From: Caldichromatium japonicum
GTDB lineage: Bacteria; Pseudomonadota; Gammaproteobacteria; Chromatiales; Chromatiaceae
DNA: 64,000 nt
Assembly (NCBI RefSeq): GCF_011290485.1
Contig: NZ_CP048029.1
Location: 930,001 to 994,000, forward strand
Direction of reading: 5' to 3'
Both the position numbers and the translations under genes were made by a program. The first letter of the stretch is position 1. Each line of letters opens with the position of its first letter. The notes under the pieces were generated by a model. That model saw only the letters and a program-made list of their open reading frames with translations, did not search any database and was not told where the DNA came from. Positions 37,248 to 45,785 of the stretch are shown here, in pieces.

Positions 37248-37757
37248 ATGAGCTATACGATCTGCGACGACATGTTCGTCGAGCTCATCTATCGCGTGCT
37301 GGATCAAGAAACCGGCGAGGTCTTGAGCGCGGTCGAGTTTCCCCTAGGCTATGTCCAGGGACGCAATACCATCCTTTCGCCGCAGGTCATGGCCGAGCTG
37401 GTGGGAAAGGCAGCAGGCGATCGAATCAGTATCCCGATCAATTGTACGGCACTCTATGGACCACGCGATGAGTCACTCGTGGTCATCGATCGCTTAAGCA
37501 ACGTCCCTGATGCATATCACCAATTGGGTCTAGAGATCCTGATGGAGAATGACCAGGGCCAGATCAGACGCTTTCGCGTGGTAAGTATGGACGATGAGAC
37601 CCTGACGCTCGACGGCAATCATCCGCTCTGTGGCCGGACGGTTGTCTTTGAGCTCGAGATCCTTAGTGTGCGCGAGGCGAGCGAGGAAGAGATCATGGCA
37701 GGCGGCGCGCTTGAATCTGCGCCTGATCTCAGCGGGTTACCGGTCAGGCCGCTTTGA
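37248..37757 (+). CDS. SlyD-like FKBP-type peptidyl-prolyl isomerase
   Basis: This 169-residue protein has the SlyD-style arrangement: an N-terminal FKBP strand (VELIYRVLDQETGEVLS), FPLGYVQGRNTILSPQVMAEL, then an inserted flap (LVVIDRLSNVPDAYHQLG to DDETLTLDGNHPLCGRTVVF), including the GNHPLCG loop near-universal in SlyD (usually GNHPLAG). There is no histidine- or cysteine-rich metal-binding tail, so nickel handling is unlikely. A chaperone or isomerase role is inferred. Neighbouring the apr genes it might serve folding of abundant sulfur enzymes, but this is speculation. Confidence 0.85.
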   Translation: MSYTICDDMFVELIYRVLDQETGEVLSAVEFPLGYVQGRNTILSPQVMAELVGKAAGDRISIPINCTALYGPRDESLVVIDRLSNVPDAYHQLGLEILMENDQGQIRRFRVVSMDDETLTLDGNHPLCGRTVVFELEILSVREASEEEIMAGGALESAPDLSGLPVRPL

Positions 37758-37778
37758 ATATGGCGGGATAGCCCAGGT

Positions 37779-38099
37779 CTATCCTTTGACCTTGCGAAAA
37801 AGCCTTTGCATGACACCATAGACCTGATCATAGGTATAGGCATTCTCGCCGCAATGAATGAGCTCATCCTCGCCCAGACGAAATGTTAAATAAGGATGGA
37901 CTTCGAGCGTAGTGGAAGGGATGGGCGCGAGATCATCGATGACCCCCGTAATGCTCAAGGCGATACTGGCCGTTAAATCCTCTAATTGATCGGCACAGAT
38001 GCCGGCCTCAATCAGCTTGATCCTTATCCGTTCGACGAGTTCGGCGGTAAAGGCGGCCTGGAGGGTATCGAACCTTGCCTGATCGAGTATCAGACGCAT
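37779..38099 (-). CDS. Small protein of unknown function
   Basis: I do not recognise this 106-residue protein. It has an amphipathic helical first half (FDTLQAAFTAELVERIRIKL and DQLEDLTASIALSITGVID) and a second half with LEVHPYLTFRLGEDELIHCG and YTYDQVYGVMQRLFRKVKG. There is no signal peptide or membrane segment. It is convergent with the SlyD-like gene, with 21 bases between the stops. Codon use looks like that of its neighbours. Confidence 0.6.
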   Translation of the reverse strand: MRLILDQARFDTLQAAFTAELVERIRIKLIEAGICADQLEDLTASIALSITGVIDDLAPIPSTTLEVHPYLTFRLGEDELIHCGENAYTYDQVYGVMQRLFRKVKG

Positions 38100-38176
38100 G
38101 GGATTGCAAGTGATCCGACTGAAAGGGGGCTTGTATTAAACACCGCGCCCCAGGCAAGGGGACGCGGCCAACGGAC

Positions 38177-38338
38177 TCAGGGGCGCTTGGGGGTCTGATA
38201 CGGGATCTCCTTTTGGAAGGGCTCCCAGATCATTTCATAACCGACGAACCCCTTTTCATTAGGCTCTTTTTGTCGGGTGACGGCATAACGGGTATAGCCA
38301 TCGGGGACCTTGGGACGGGCTTTTGCGGGTTCGCTCAT
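38177..38338 (-). CDS. Very small basic protein (53 residues), unknown
   Basis: A complete short frame from ATG 38338 to TGA reads MSEPAKARPKVPDGYTRYAV and continues with a tyrosine- and proline-containing segment (GFVGYEMIWEPFQKEIPYQT) ending PKRP. It has 53 residues, many charged and aromatic, and no hydrophobic helix. Its composition is protein-like rather than random, and upstream is GGTAGGCAACC. It lies 77 bases downstream of the previous minus-strand gene's start. The function is unknown. Confidence 0.55.
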   Translation of the reverse strand: MSEPAKARPKVPDGYTRYAVTRQKEPNEKGFVGYEMIWEPFQKEIPYQTPKRP

Positions 38339-38478
38339 GGTTGCCTACCATATCAAGATAAAACGAAGCGCTTTGCAAGCTACTGCGCCCTCAGCCACCT
38401 GTCAAGCGCTCGCCTGGATTCGCAGCTCTGGCATTGCGCGGCATCTTCATTGGGCAGGGCCATCCTATCGGCATGGGA

Positions 38479-38994
38479 CTAGCGTTCGAGTTCTTGCAAT
38501 TCAAAGCTCAGGCTGTCCAGGTCACCTAGGACCCAGGTTGCAGCGAGCGCACCTAAGCCGGCCACCGTTCCGGGATTGATCAACCAGGTCTTGCCGCCTT
38601 TTGCATTATCGAGACAGCGGATCTCGGGCTCATGGCTATGGCCACAGCACACCAAATCATACTGACCAGTACAGGCAAAGGCCTCGCCGATATGCGGATA
38701 ATGGGTCATAAAGATCCGCCGCCCGGCGAGCACGAGATCGGCATCATTGCCATGATAGCTGAGTTGACCGTTCGAGCGGCAGGCGAGACGGGAGATCGAC
38801 ACGGGGTCGCCGAGATTATTGCCGTGGATCACATGGATCGGCAGATCGAGTTTGAGCGCAGCCAACAAGGTATTGGTCCCGATCAGGTCGCCACAATGCA
38901 GGACGCATTCGGCACCGCGGATCTTGGCCTCGGCGATGGCAGTGGCCAGCATGGGGCCGCGATCATGGCTGTCAGAGAGGATACAAATCTTCAT
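38479..38994 (-). CDS. YfcE/MJ0936-type metallophosphoesterase
   Basis: This 171-residue calcineurin-like phosphoesterase shows the full metal site: ILSDSHDRG, LHCGDLIG, VIHGNNLGD (the family's GNN in place of GNH), FMTHYPHIG and CCGHSHEPEI, with the last strand LINPGTVAGLG. Relatives act on phosphodiesters such as bis-pNPP in vitro; the natural substrate is not settled. It stands on the minus strand, divergent from the decayed helicase gene. Confidence 0.88.
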   Translation of the reverse strand: MKICILSDSHDRGPMLATAIAEAKIRGAECVLHCGDLIGTNTLLAALKLDLPIHVIHGNNLGDPVSISRLACRSNGQLSYHGNDADLVLAGRRIFMTHYPHIGEAFACTGQYDLVCCGHSHEPEIRCLDNAKGGKTWLINPGTVAGLGALAATWVLGDLDSLSFELQELER

Positions 38995-39083
38995 GATGAT
39001 GATGACTCGGGGAAAACGCCCTTTTGCGTCCTATGATGGCTAGATACGGTCATTGCCGCAATCTTTAGGCCCCTGAAATCGCC

Positions 39084-40736
39084 ATGCCTGACTTGTCATC
39101 TATCTTTGGTCCGGCCGGCTGCTTGGCCGAGGCGATCCCGGCCTTTACCCATCGGCCTCAACAGCAGGCGATGGCCGAGCGGGTCGCGGCGATCGTCGCC
39201 TGTGGCGGGGTACTAGTCTGCGAGGCGGGTACAGGGACCGGTAAGACCTTTGCTTACCTGGTACCGGCGATGCTGTCGGTGCGCAAGGTCATCGTCTCCA
39301 CCGCCACGCGCCACCTCCAGGATCAATTGTTCCGGCACGACCTGCCTCTGATCCGGGATGCGCTCCAAATCCCCCTGACAGCGCCTTGCTCAAGGGGCGG
39401 GGCAATTATCTTTGCCGCCACCGTCTGCAATTGGCGTTCTCCCAACTCTCCCTGATCGATCGCGAACAGCATGCCTGGTTGAAACAGATCCGCGACTGGG
39501 CCCAAATGACCCAAAGCGGCTATATCGCTGAGCTGTCGATCCCCGAGGATATACCGATCTGGAGCTGGCGCACGACAGCGAGCTGGAGGCAAGGCGCAAG
39601 GCTATGGCATGCGTGCCGACATTGCGGGAATGCGCCCTGCGACTAGGTACGGCGGTCCAGGCGCTGCGCCTGAGCCTAGGCGAATCCGACCGGCGTGGTC
39701 CCTGGGGCGAGCTGGAGGCGCAGGCAAGGGTCCAGCAGGCCCTAGCTGGGCTTACCCCCCAGATCCAGCATCTGATCCATGTCCTGGCCTCGGTTGCAGG
39801 TCATCACGAGGCGCTGGATGCCTGTCTGGAGCGCGTGCAGGAATTGCTGGGGCGGCTCAATCGGCTGGCCAGACCGCCTGCAGACAATGCGGTTCATTGG
39901 TTTGAGACCGCCGGACGCAGCTGGCGTCTCCATGAAACGCCGCTCGAGATCGCCGAGGTCTTTCGCTCGCGTCTCAAACAGCCCGGCGCGGCCTGGGTAT
40001 TCACCTCGGCGACCCTAGCCATGGGTGAGGACTTCGACCATTTCACCTCGAGGCTAGGGATCGAGCAGGCCGAGACCGCGCGCTGGGATAGCCCCTTTGA
40101 CTATCGCCGGCAAGCGCTATATTTCATCCCGCATAGGATGCCCGAACCCTCGGCAGCCGACTACAATCGGCATCTGCTGGAGCTGGCGTGCGAGCTGTTG
40201 GACTATAGCCAGGGGCGGGCTTTTCTCCTCTTCACTAGCCATCGCGCCCTGCGCGAGGTCGCCAAGGGATTGGCGGACCGGATTCGCTATCCGCTATCGA
40301 TTCAGGGGGCAGCCCCCGGGCTGAGCTGCTCGAACGCTTTCGTCGACTCGGTAATGCGGTCTTGCTGGGGACCGCAAGCTTTTGGGAGGGGGTGGATGTG
40401 CGTGGTCAGGCCCTATCCTGTGTCCTGATCGACCGGTTGCCCTTTGCCTCACCTGGCGACCCGGTGCTGGCTGCGCGCATCGAGGCACTGCGTTTGGCGG
40501 GTCACGACCCCTTCTGGGAGTACCAGGTACCTCAAGCGGTGATCGCCCTCAAACAGGGTGCTGGGCGGCTGATCCGAGGCAGCGAGGATTGGGGCGTCCT
40601 GGTTATCTGCGACCCGCGCCTCTCATCGCGTGGGTATGGACAGGTCTTTCTCAACAGCCTGCCACCGATGACCCAGACCCAAGCGATCGCCGATGTACGG
40701 CGCTTTTTCGCAGTGGAGGCAGTGACTGAGCGGTGA
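39084..40736 (+). pseudogene. DinG/YoaA-type ATP-dependent helicase, decayed
   Basis: The N-terminal frame (39084-39455) gives HRPQQQAMAERVAAIV, the Walker A CEAGTGTGKTFAYLVPAML and IVSTATRHLQDQL. A one-base shift near 39390 leads to LLKGRGNYLCRHRLQLA. At about 39555 AELSIPEDIPI jumps to LELAHDSELEARRKAMAC, so roughly 90-100 residues with the four Fe-S cysteines and the DEAH box are deleted. FTSATLAMGEDFDHFTSRLG and AFLLFTSHRALREVAKGLA follow. Another shift near 40315 leads to LLGTASFWEGVDVRGQ and VIALKQGAGRLIRGSEDWG. Two frameshifts and loss of the cluster region leave no working helicase. Confidence 0.92.
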
Positions 40737-40780
40737 GAAGGTCAGGGTGCGGCTTCATCAGAAGGCTTGAGTGATTACCG

Positions 40781-41842
40781 ATGAACATCGTAAATTGGCT
40801 TGCCTGTTTGTTTGGGGGCAGGCCGAATAGGGACCATGAGGCGGCGAACAGCGATTTTCGGAAACCTCCAAAGACGGATGTATCGGTCGCTGAGCCTGAG
40901 TCGTGGGAGGCCTCGGGCTGCGATGAACTCGCCGAGCCGGTTTGCGCGGTCTCGTCGCAGCAGGTCGATGACTGGTTTTATCCCTGGCTGTTTGAGTGCG
41001 ACGCCTTCGAAGACCTCCCTCTCACCCCGAGCGAGACCTCCCTGCTCAATGCCTTCAAGCAGGTTGCCGCTGGGCAAAGGCTTTCCAACCAGCTCGTCCC
41101 CCGTCTGCCGATGGTCATCCCTCAGGTGATGCGTAGCCTCAAGGACGAACGTATGAGTGGGATCCAGCTTGCGCGCCAGATCGCCAAGGACCCTGTGTTG
41201 GTGGGCGAGGTGATACGCGTGGCCAACAGCCCTTACTACCGGCGTGCCCGCAAGATCGCCAGTCTCGAACAGGCAATCGTGCTTCTGGGACGGGACGGTC
41301 TCCAGCAACTCATCGCCCGGGTGGCCTTTTATCCGATCTTCAAACTGCGCGGCGGTCATGTCATCCATCAGGCGGCAGCCCGCGTCTGGTGTCAGTCCGA
41401 GGGTTGCGCCCTGGTTTGCCACTGTCTTGCCAAACGGTTCGAGGAGGATATGTTTGCTGCCTATCTATCTGGCTTGGTGGCCAACCTGGGTTTGATTGTT
41501 GGTCTGCGGCTCATGGACCAACAACTCGCCCTCGGTCACGACCCTTTGCCGCGCGCCGCTTCCTTTTATCGCGAATTCATCGTCCTGGCCCGGCAACTGT
41601 CACAGCGGATCATCGAGGACTGGAGCTTTCCCAAGGAGGTCATCGCAGCACTCAGTGAACAGATCGAACCCGATGGGGAAGGGGCGCATTCCCCGCTCGG
41701 TCGCTGTCTCAGGCTCGGGGAGCGTTACAGCAAGCTCCATCTCTTGATCGATAAAGGTCATCTCTCTGTTGGGGACTTCGATGCGGCAGCACTGATGGCC
41801 GACCCTTGTTATCGGCGATTGCTGGTCGAATCCACCGCTTGA
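40781..41842 (+). CDS. HDOD domain signalling protein
   Basis: This 353-residue protein has a variable N-terminal part of about 90 residues and then an HDOD domain ([60 protein letters not shown]). HDOD proteins are enzymatically inactive relatives of HD phosphohydrolases used as signal adaptors in c-di-GMP, motility and stress control. No GGDEF or EAL domain is attached. ATG 40781 lies 44 bases after the helicase pseudogene. Partners cannot be told from the sequence. Confidence 0.85.
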   Translation: MNIVNWLACLFGGRPNRDHEAANSDFRKPPKTDVSVAEPESWEASGCDELAEPVCAVSSQQVDDWFYPWLFECDAFEDLPLTPSETSLLNAFKQVAAGQRLSNQLVPRLPMVIPQVMRSLKDERMSGIQLARQIAKDPVLVGEVIRVANSPYYRRARKIASLEQAIVLLGRDGLQQLIARVAFYPIFKLRGGHVIHQAAARVWCQSEGCALVCHCLAKRFEEDMFAAYLSGLVANLGLIVGLRLMDQQLALGHDPLPRAASFYREFIVLARQLSQRIIEDWSFPKEVIAALSEQIEPDGEGAHSPLGRCLRLGERYSKLHLLIDKGHLSVGDFDAAALMADPCYRRLLVESTA

Positions 41843-41855
41843 GGCATTCGCAGCC

Positions 41856-42353
41856 ATGATCCTGCGTCTTGTCGTAGCCGTTGCCTTCCTGGGTCTGATC
41901 CTGTGGGCGGTACAGCACCTGCGCCGCCTCCCGCGCCCGGTATTGATGCGCCGGTTCGGGCAGGCAGCGCTCTGGGGCGTCATCGTCTTGTTACTCTTCG
42001 CCGTTCTCACCGGGCATTTGGGCCTGCTCTTGGCCCTGCTCGGCGCCGCCCTGGTCTTGCTGGGCCGGTTTCTGTCCGCCCTGCCGCTGCTCCATCAGCT
42101 CTGGCAGGCGCTCAATAGCAACAGGGCCAGAGGTCCAGGGGAGGGTGCAAGCTCGCGGCGCGCCTCGCACGGTGCCGATGAGCTCAGCGAGGCGGAGGCC
42201 CGCGCCATCCTAGGCGTAGGGCCAAAGGCCGATGCCGCGGCCATCCGCGCCGCGCATCGCCGATTGATGCAGCGCCTGCATCCCGACCGCGGCGGATCGG
42301 ATTATCTGGCCGCGCGGATCAACGCCGCCAAACGGCGGCTGCTCGGCGAATAG
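41856..42353 (+). CDS. Membrane-anchored DnaJ-domain protein
   Basis: This 165-residue protein has two hydrophobic segments at the N-terminus ([19 protein letters not shown] and [20 protein letters not shown]) followed by a C-terminal half-length J-domain: [20 protein letters not shown], then [20 protein letters not shown] with the essential HPD. This arrangement resembles the TIM14/DjlA-like small proteins of proteobacteria that bring Hsp70 to the membrane. It is two bases upstream of radA and 13 bases after the HDOD gene. Confidence 0.85.
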   Translation: MILRLVVAVAFLGLILWAVQHLRRLPRPVLMRRFGQAALWGVIVLLLFAVLTGHLGLLLALLGAALVLLGRFLSALPLLHQLWQALNSNRARGPGEGASSRRASHGADELSEAEARAILGVGPKADAAAIRAAHRRLMQRLHPDRGGSDYLAARINAAKRRLLGE

Positions 42354-42355
42354 CC

Positions 42356-43726
42356 ATGGCCTTCAGGGTCGCGTATGTCTGCAATGCCTGCGGTGCGCGT
42401 CATCCCAAATGGGTCGGCCAATGCCCGGACTGTGGGGCCTGGAACAGCCTACAAGAGGTTGCCGGGCCCCGCCCATCCCCTGGTCGTATGGCCAGCGGGC
42501 GGGAGGGCGGCTATGCCGGAAGCCAGACCGCCCAGATTGAGGACCTGTGGGCGATCAGTCCCGATGAGCAGCCGCGCCTCCCGACGGGGATTGGAGAGCT
42601 CGATCGGGTCTTAGGCGGGGGCCTGGTCAGCGGTTCGGTGATCCTGATCGGCGGTGACCCTGGGATCGGTAAATCGACCCTGTTGCTTCAGTCTTGCGCC
42701 CATCTGGCGGGTACCCTCCCTGTGCTCTATATCAGCGGTGAGGAGTCCCCCCAGCAGATCGGATTGCGCGCGCGCCGCTTGGGGCTATCAGGCACAGGCA
42801 TCCGGCTGCTCGCCGAGACCTGTGTCGAACGGGTCCTGGCCCAGGCCGAGCGCGAACATCCGGGCGCCATGGTGATCGATTCGATCCAGACCCTCTATAC
42901 CGAGACCTTGCCCTCTGCTCCGGGCTCGGTCTCACAGGTGCGCGAGACGGCGGCGCAACTGGTGCGCTTTGCTAAACAGCGCGCCACGGCCATGTTTCTG
43001 GTCGGCCACGTCACCAAGGATGGCACCCTGGCCGGACCTCGGGTCCTCGAACACATGGTCGATACCGTACTTTATTTCGAGGGTGAACAGGGCGGTACCT
43101 TTCGGCTCCTGCGCTCGATCAAAAACCGCTTCGGTGCGGTCAATGAGCTGGGGGTCTTTGCCATGGGCGACCAGGGGCTGCGCGAGGTCAAAAACCCCTC
43201 GGCCATCTTTTTATCGCGACATGATCAGGCGGTGCCTGGGACCCTGGTGATGGTGACCCGGGAGGGGACTCGCCCGCTGTTGGTCGAGGTCCAGGCATTG
43301 GTCGATGAGAGCCCACTGGCCAATCCGCGCCGCGTGGCCCTGGGGCTCGATCAGAACCGGCTATCCATGCTCCTAGCCGTGCTCCACCGGCATGGGCGGG
43401 TGGCGATGTTCAATCAGGATGTCTTCGTCAATGTGGTAGGCGGTGTGCGGATCACTGAGACCGCTGCCGATCTGCCGGTGATGCTGGCTGTCCTGTCCAG
43501 TTTTCGCGACCGCCCTTTACCTTTGGACCTCGCCGCCTTCGGTGAGATCGGGCTGTCCGGTGAGGCCCGGCCTGTCCCCAATGGTCCGGACCGGCTGCGC
43601 GAGGCGGCCAAACACGGGATCAAACGCGCCATCGTGCCCAAGGGCAATGCCCCGAAAGAGGGGATCAAGGGCCTCGAGATCCAGGTGGTCAAAACATTGT
43701 CCGAGGCGATCGAGGCGGCATTCTGA
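42356..43726 (+). CDS. radA: DNA repair protein RadA
   Basis: RadA is a RecA-like ATPase that drives branch migration in recombinational repair. The N-terminal zinc finger is CNACGARHPKWVGQCPDCGAWN in two CxxC pairs, the Walker A is GGDPGIGKSTLLLQ, the RadA-specific KNRFG motif is in IKNRFGAVNELGVFAMG, and the C-terminal Lon-like domain ends with VPKGNAPKEGIKGLEIQ. The length of 456 residues is standard. It starts two bases after the J-domain gene stop. Confidence 0.96.
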   Translation: MAFRVAYVCNACGARHPKWVGQCPDCGAWNSLQEVAGPRPSPGRMASGREGGYAGSQTAQIEDLWAISPDEQPRLPTGIGELDRVLGGGLVSGSVILIGGDPGIGKSTLLLQSCAHLAGTLPVLYISGEESPQQIGLRARRLGLSGTGIRLLAETCVERVLAQAEREHPGAMVIDSIQTLYTETLPSAPGSVSQVRETAAQLVRFAKQRATAMFLVGHVTKDGTLAGPRVLEHMVDTVLYFEGEQGGTFRLLRSIKNRFGAVNELGVFAMGDQGLREVKNPSAIFLSRHDQAVPGTLVMVTREGTRPLLVEVQALVDESPLANPRRVALGLDQNRLSMLLAVLHRHGRVAMFNQDVFVNVVGGVRITETAADLPVMLAVLSSFRDRPLPLDLAAFGEIGLSGEARPVPNGPDRLREAAKHGIKRAIVPKGNAPKEGIKGLEIQVVKTLSEAIEAAF

Positions 43727-43833
43727 GCCAGCCGGCCCCATTATTTGTCATCGAAGGGCCACGGTTCTGTCATCAGCGCTCAGTATGCTTCTCGCGTCTA
43801 TCTTGAACCTGACAGTACCCTAGGGGAGTATCT

Positions 43834-45672
43834 ATGCACATCCAGATCCGCCCGCTCGTTGCGGCCATCGCGGCCCTGGTAAACGCCGCCGCCTTTGCCG
43901 GCACCCTTGAGTTCCTCGACCAAGCGCCGGTGCCGCGCACCGATGCCGAAAAACGCGCCATCCTGACCGCAACCCGGGCCGTCGTTGATGGCCTACCCAT
44001 CAACATCGCTTATCAGCTCATTCTGCGCTCGGGCCAGACCGGGGTCCAAGATCCCAATGGTTTCCGTTTTGGTCAGCTCTACGACATCCAGGGCCGTCCC
44101 CTGGTTGCCGAAGATGGCTCGCCCTATATCTCTAATGACAATGATTTTTCGTCGCTGCTGCGCGGTCGGCGCGACGGCAAGCTCTATATGGTCTCGCATT
44201 TCGAGTCGCGCCCCGGGGCCATGTATATCACCGAGCTCGCTCAGGACCCGGGTAATGGCCGTCTGACCGCGCTGCGCACCCGTCCGCTCGACTTCTCCCA
44301 GTTCAATGGCGGCTGGGTACATTGCGCTGGCAGCGTCACGCCCTGGGGAACCCATCTGGGTTCAGAGGAGTATGAGCCGGATGCCAAGCAGTGGCGCGAT
44401 GGCAAGATCAGCGAATACAACGCTGCTATGGCCGCCTATTTCCGCGCTACGCCCGAAGAGGCCGGCACGGTGATGAACCCCTATGACTATGGCTGGCCGA
44501 TCGAGGTCGTCGTCGATGACTACAATACCGTCTCGGTGCAGAAGCACTATGCCATGGGCCGCATCGCCCTCGAACTCGGCTATGTGATGCCCGACGGCAA
44601 GACGGTCTATTTGTCAGATGATGGGACCAATGTCGGTCTATTCCGGTTCATCGCCAGCCAACCGGGCAACCTGAGCGCAGGTGCGCTCTGGGTGGCCCAG
44701 TGGAACCAGAAGGATTCCAAGGGGGCCGGTCTGGCCAAGATCAATTGGATCTATCTGGGTTGGACCACAGATCAAGAGGTGCGCGATTGGATAGCCCGCT
44801 ATCGCTTTGAAGACATCTTTGATGTGGCCGAGCCGGTCGCCGCAAGCAAGGACGCCCCGCCTACCTGTCCCGAAGGCTTTACCTCAATCAACGCCGGGCA
44901 TGACGATGGTTCACACCAATGCCTGCGTCTGCGCGATATCAATGGGGACGGGGCGATCAACTGGAAGGATGAAAACATCGCCTCGCGCCTAGAGACCCGG
45001 CGCTGGGCGGCCATGCAAGGCGGGACCACCGAGTTCCGTAAGATGGAGGGTATCACCTATGACCCAGACCGCCAGCGCCTGTATGTGGCCATGTCCGAGA
45101 TCGACCGCGGCATGCTCGATTACAGCCGCGCCGGCAAACCGCCCAAGAGCTATGACAAATACGACCGTGGCGGCCCGAACCATATTCGTCTCGATCAGCC
45201 CAATGTCTGCGGCGGGGTCTATGGCCTGCATCTCGACGGCAACTATACGGCGGTCGATATGTTCCCCGTAGTGGTCGGCCGCCCGCTGACCATGGACTAT
45301 GGTGCGTCTGCCGAAGCGCCTGACTATGACAAGGTCAACAAATGCGACCTGAATGGGATCGCCAACCCCGATAATATCACCTATATCCCTAGCTATCACA
45401 CCCTGATCATCGGTGAGGATACCGGCGCCGGTCACCAGAATGACGTCATCTGGGCCTATAACATCAATTCAGGCAAGCTGACCCGTCTCCAAACCACGCC
45501 CTATGGCTCTGAGACCACCTCGCCCTATATATATCCAAACATCAATGGCTTCGCCTATCTGATGTCGGTCGTCCAGCACCCCTATGGCGAATCGGACGAG
45601 GATAAGCTCGAGGAACCGGGCCAGCTCTTTGGCTATACAGGTTATTTCGTCTTCCCGCCCTTGAATAAATAA
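43834..45672 (+). CDS. PhoX-like (DUF839) phosphatase with an EF-hand-like insert
   Basis: PhoX proteins are calcium- and iron-dependent periplasmic phosphatases with a beta-propeller. This 612-residue protein shows PhoX-like blocks: NDNDFSSLLRGRRDGKLYMV, FNGGWVHCAGSVTPWGTHLG, SEEYEPDA, GRIALELGYVMPDGKTVYLS, DDGTNVGLFRF, MEGITYDPDRQRLYVAMSEI and IIGEDTGAGHQNDVIWAYN. The signal peptide (MHIQIRPLVAAIAALVNAAA) has no twin arginine, whereas PhoX is normally exported by Tat. A dockerin/EF-hand loop, RDINGDGAINWKDE, is inserted near residue 367. A phoBR pair is in the window. The phosphatase role is by family only. Confidence 0.85.
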   Translation: MHIQIRPLVAAIAALVNAAAFAGTLEFLDQAPVPRTDAEKRAILTATRAVVDGLPINIAYQLILRSGQTGVQDPNGFRFGQLYDIQGRPLVAEDGSPYISNDNDFSSLLRGRRDGKLYMVSHFESRPGAMYITELAQDPGNGRLTALRTRPLDFSQFNGGWVHCAGSVTPWGTHLGSEEYEPDAKQWRDGKISEYNAAMAAYFRATPEEAGTVMNPYDYGWPIEVVVDDYNTVSVQKHYAMGRIALELGYVMPDGKTVYLSDDGTNVGLFRFIASQPGNLSAGALWVAQWNQKDSKGAGLAKINWIYLGWTTDQEVRDWIARYRFEDIFDVAEPVAASKDAPPTCPEGFTSINAGHDDGSHQCLRLRDINGDGAINWKDENIASRLETRRWAAMQGGTTEFRKMEGITYDPDRQRLYVAMSEIDRGMLDYSRAGKPPKSYDKYDRGGPNHIRLDQPNVCGGVYGLHLDGNYTAVDMFPVVVGRPLTMDYGASAEAPDYDKVNKCDLNGIANPDNITYIPSYHTLIIGEDTGAGHQNDVIWAYNINSGKLTRLQTTPYGSETTSPYIYPNINGFAYLMSVVQHPYGESDEDKLEEPGQLFGYTGYFVFPPLNK

Positions 45673-45737
45673 GGCCGAGATCTAGCTGGCGTTTTGTGCA
45701 TTCGCGCTGACACCTGCATTAGATCAGCATTTCCCTG

Positions 45738-45772
45738 ACGGCGTGCCCGTAGCCGGGCCGCCGTTATTTTTA
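45738..45772 (+). terminator. Terminator between PhoX-like and di-haem genes
   Basis: ACGGCGTGCCCG pairs with CGGGCCGCCGT around a short TAGC loop, with one bulged base, followed by TATTTTTAT. The GGAGG of the next gene begins directly after it, so the PhoX-like gene and the di-haem gene are probably separate or only partly linked transcripts. Confidence 0.75.
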
Positions 45773-45785
45773 TGGAGGATGCTAG

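Noticed and set aside
36890..38338. A toxin-antitoxin or defence system among the small genes after aprA
   Set aside because: No toxin, nuclease or DNA-binding motif was seen, and the genes are on both strands without paired structure.
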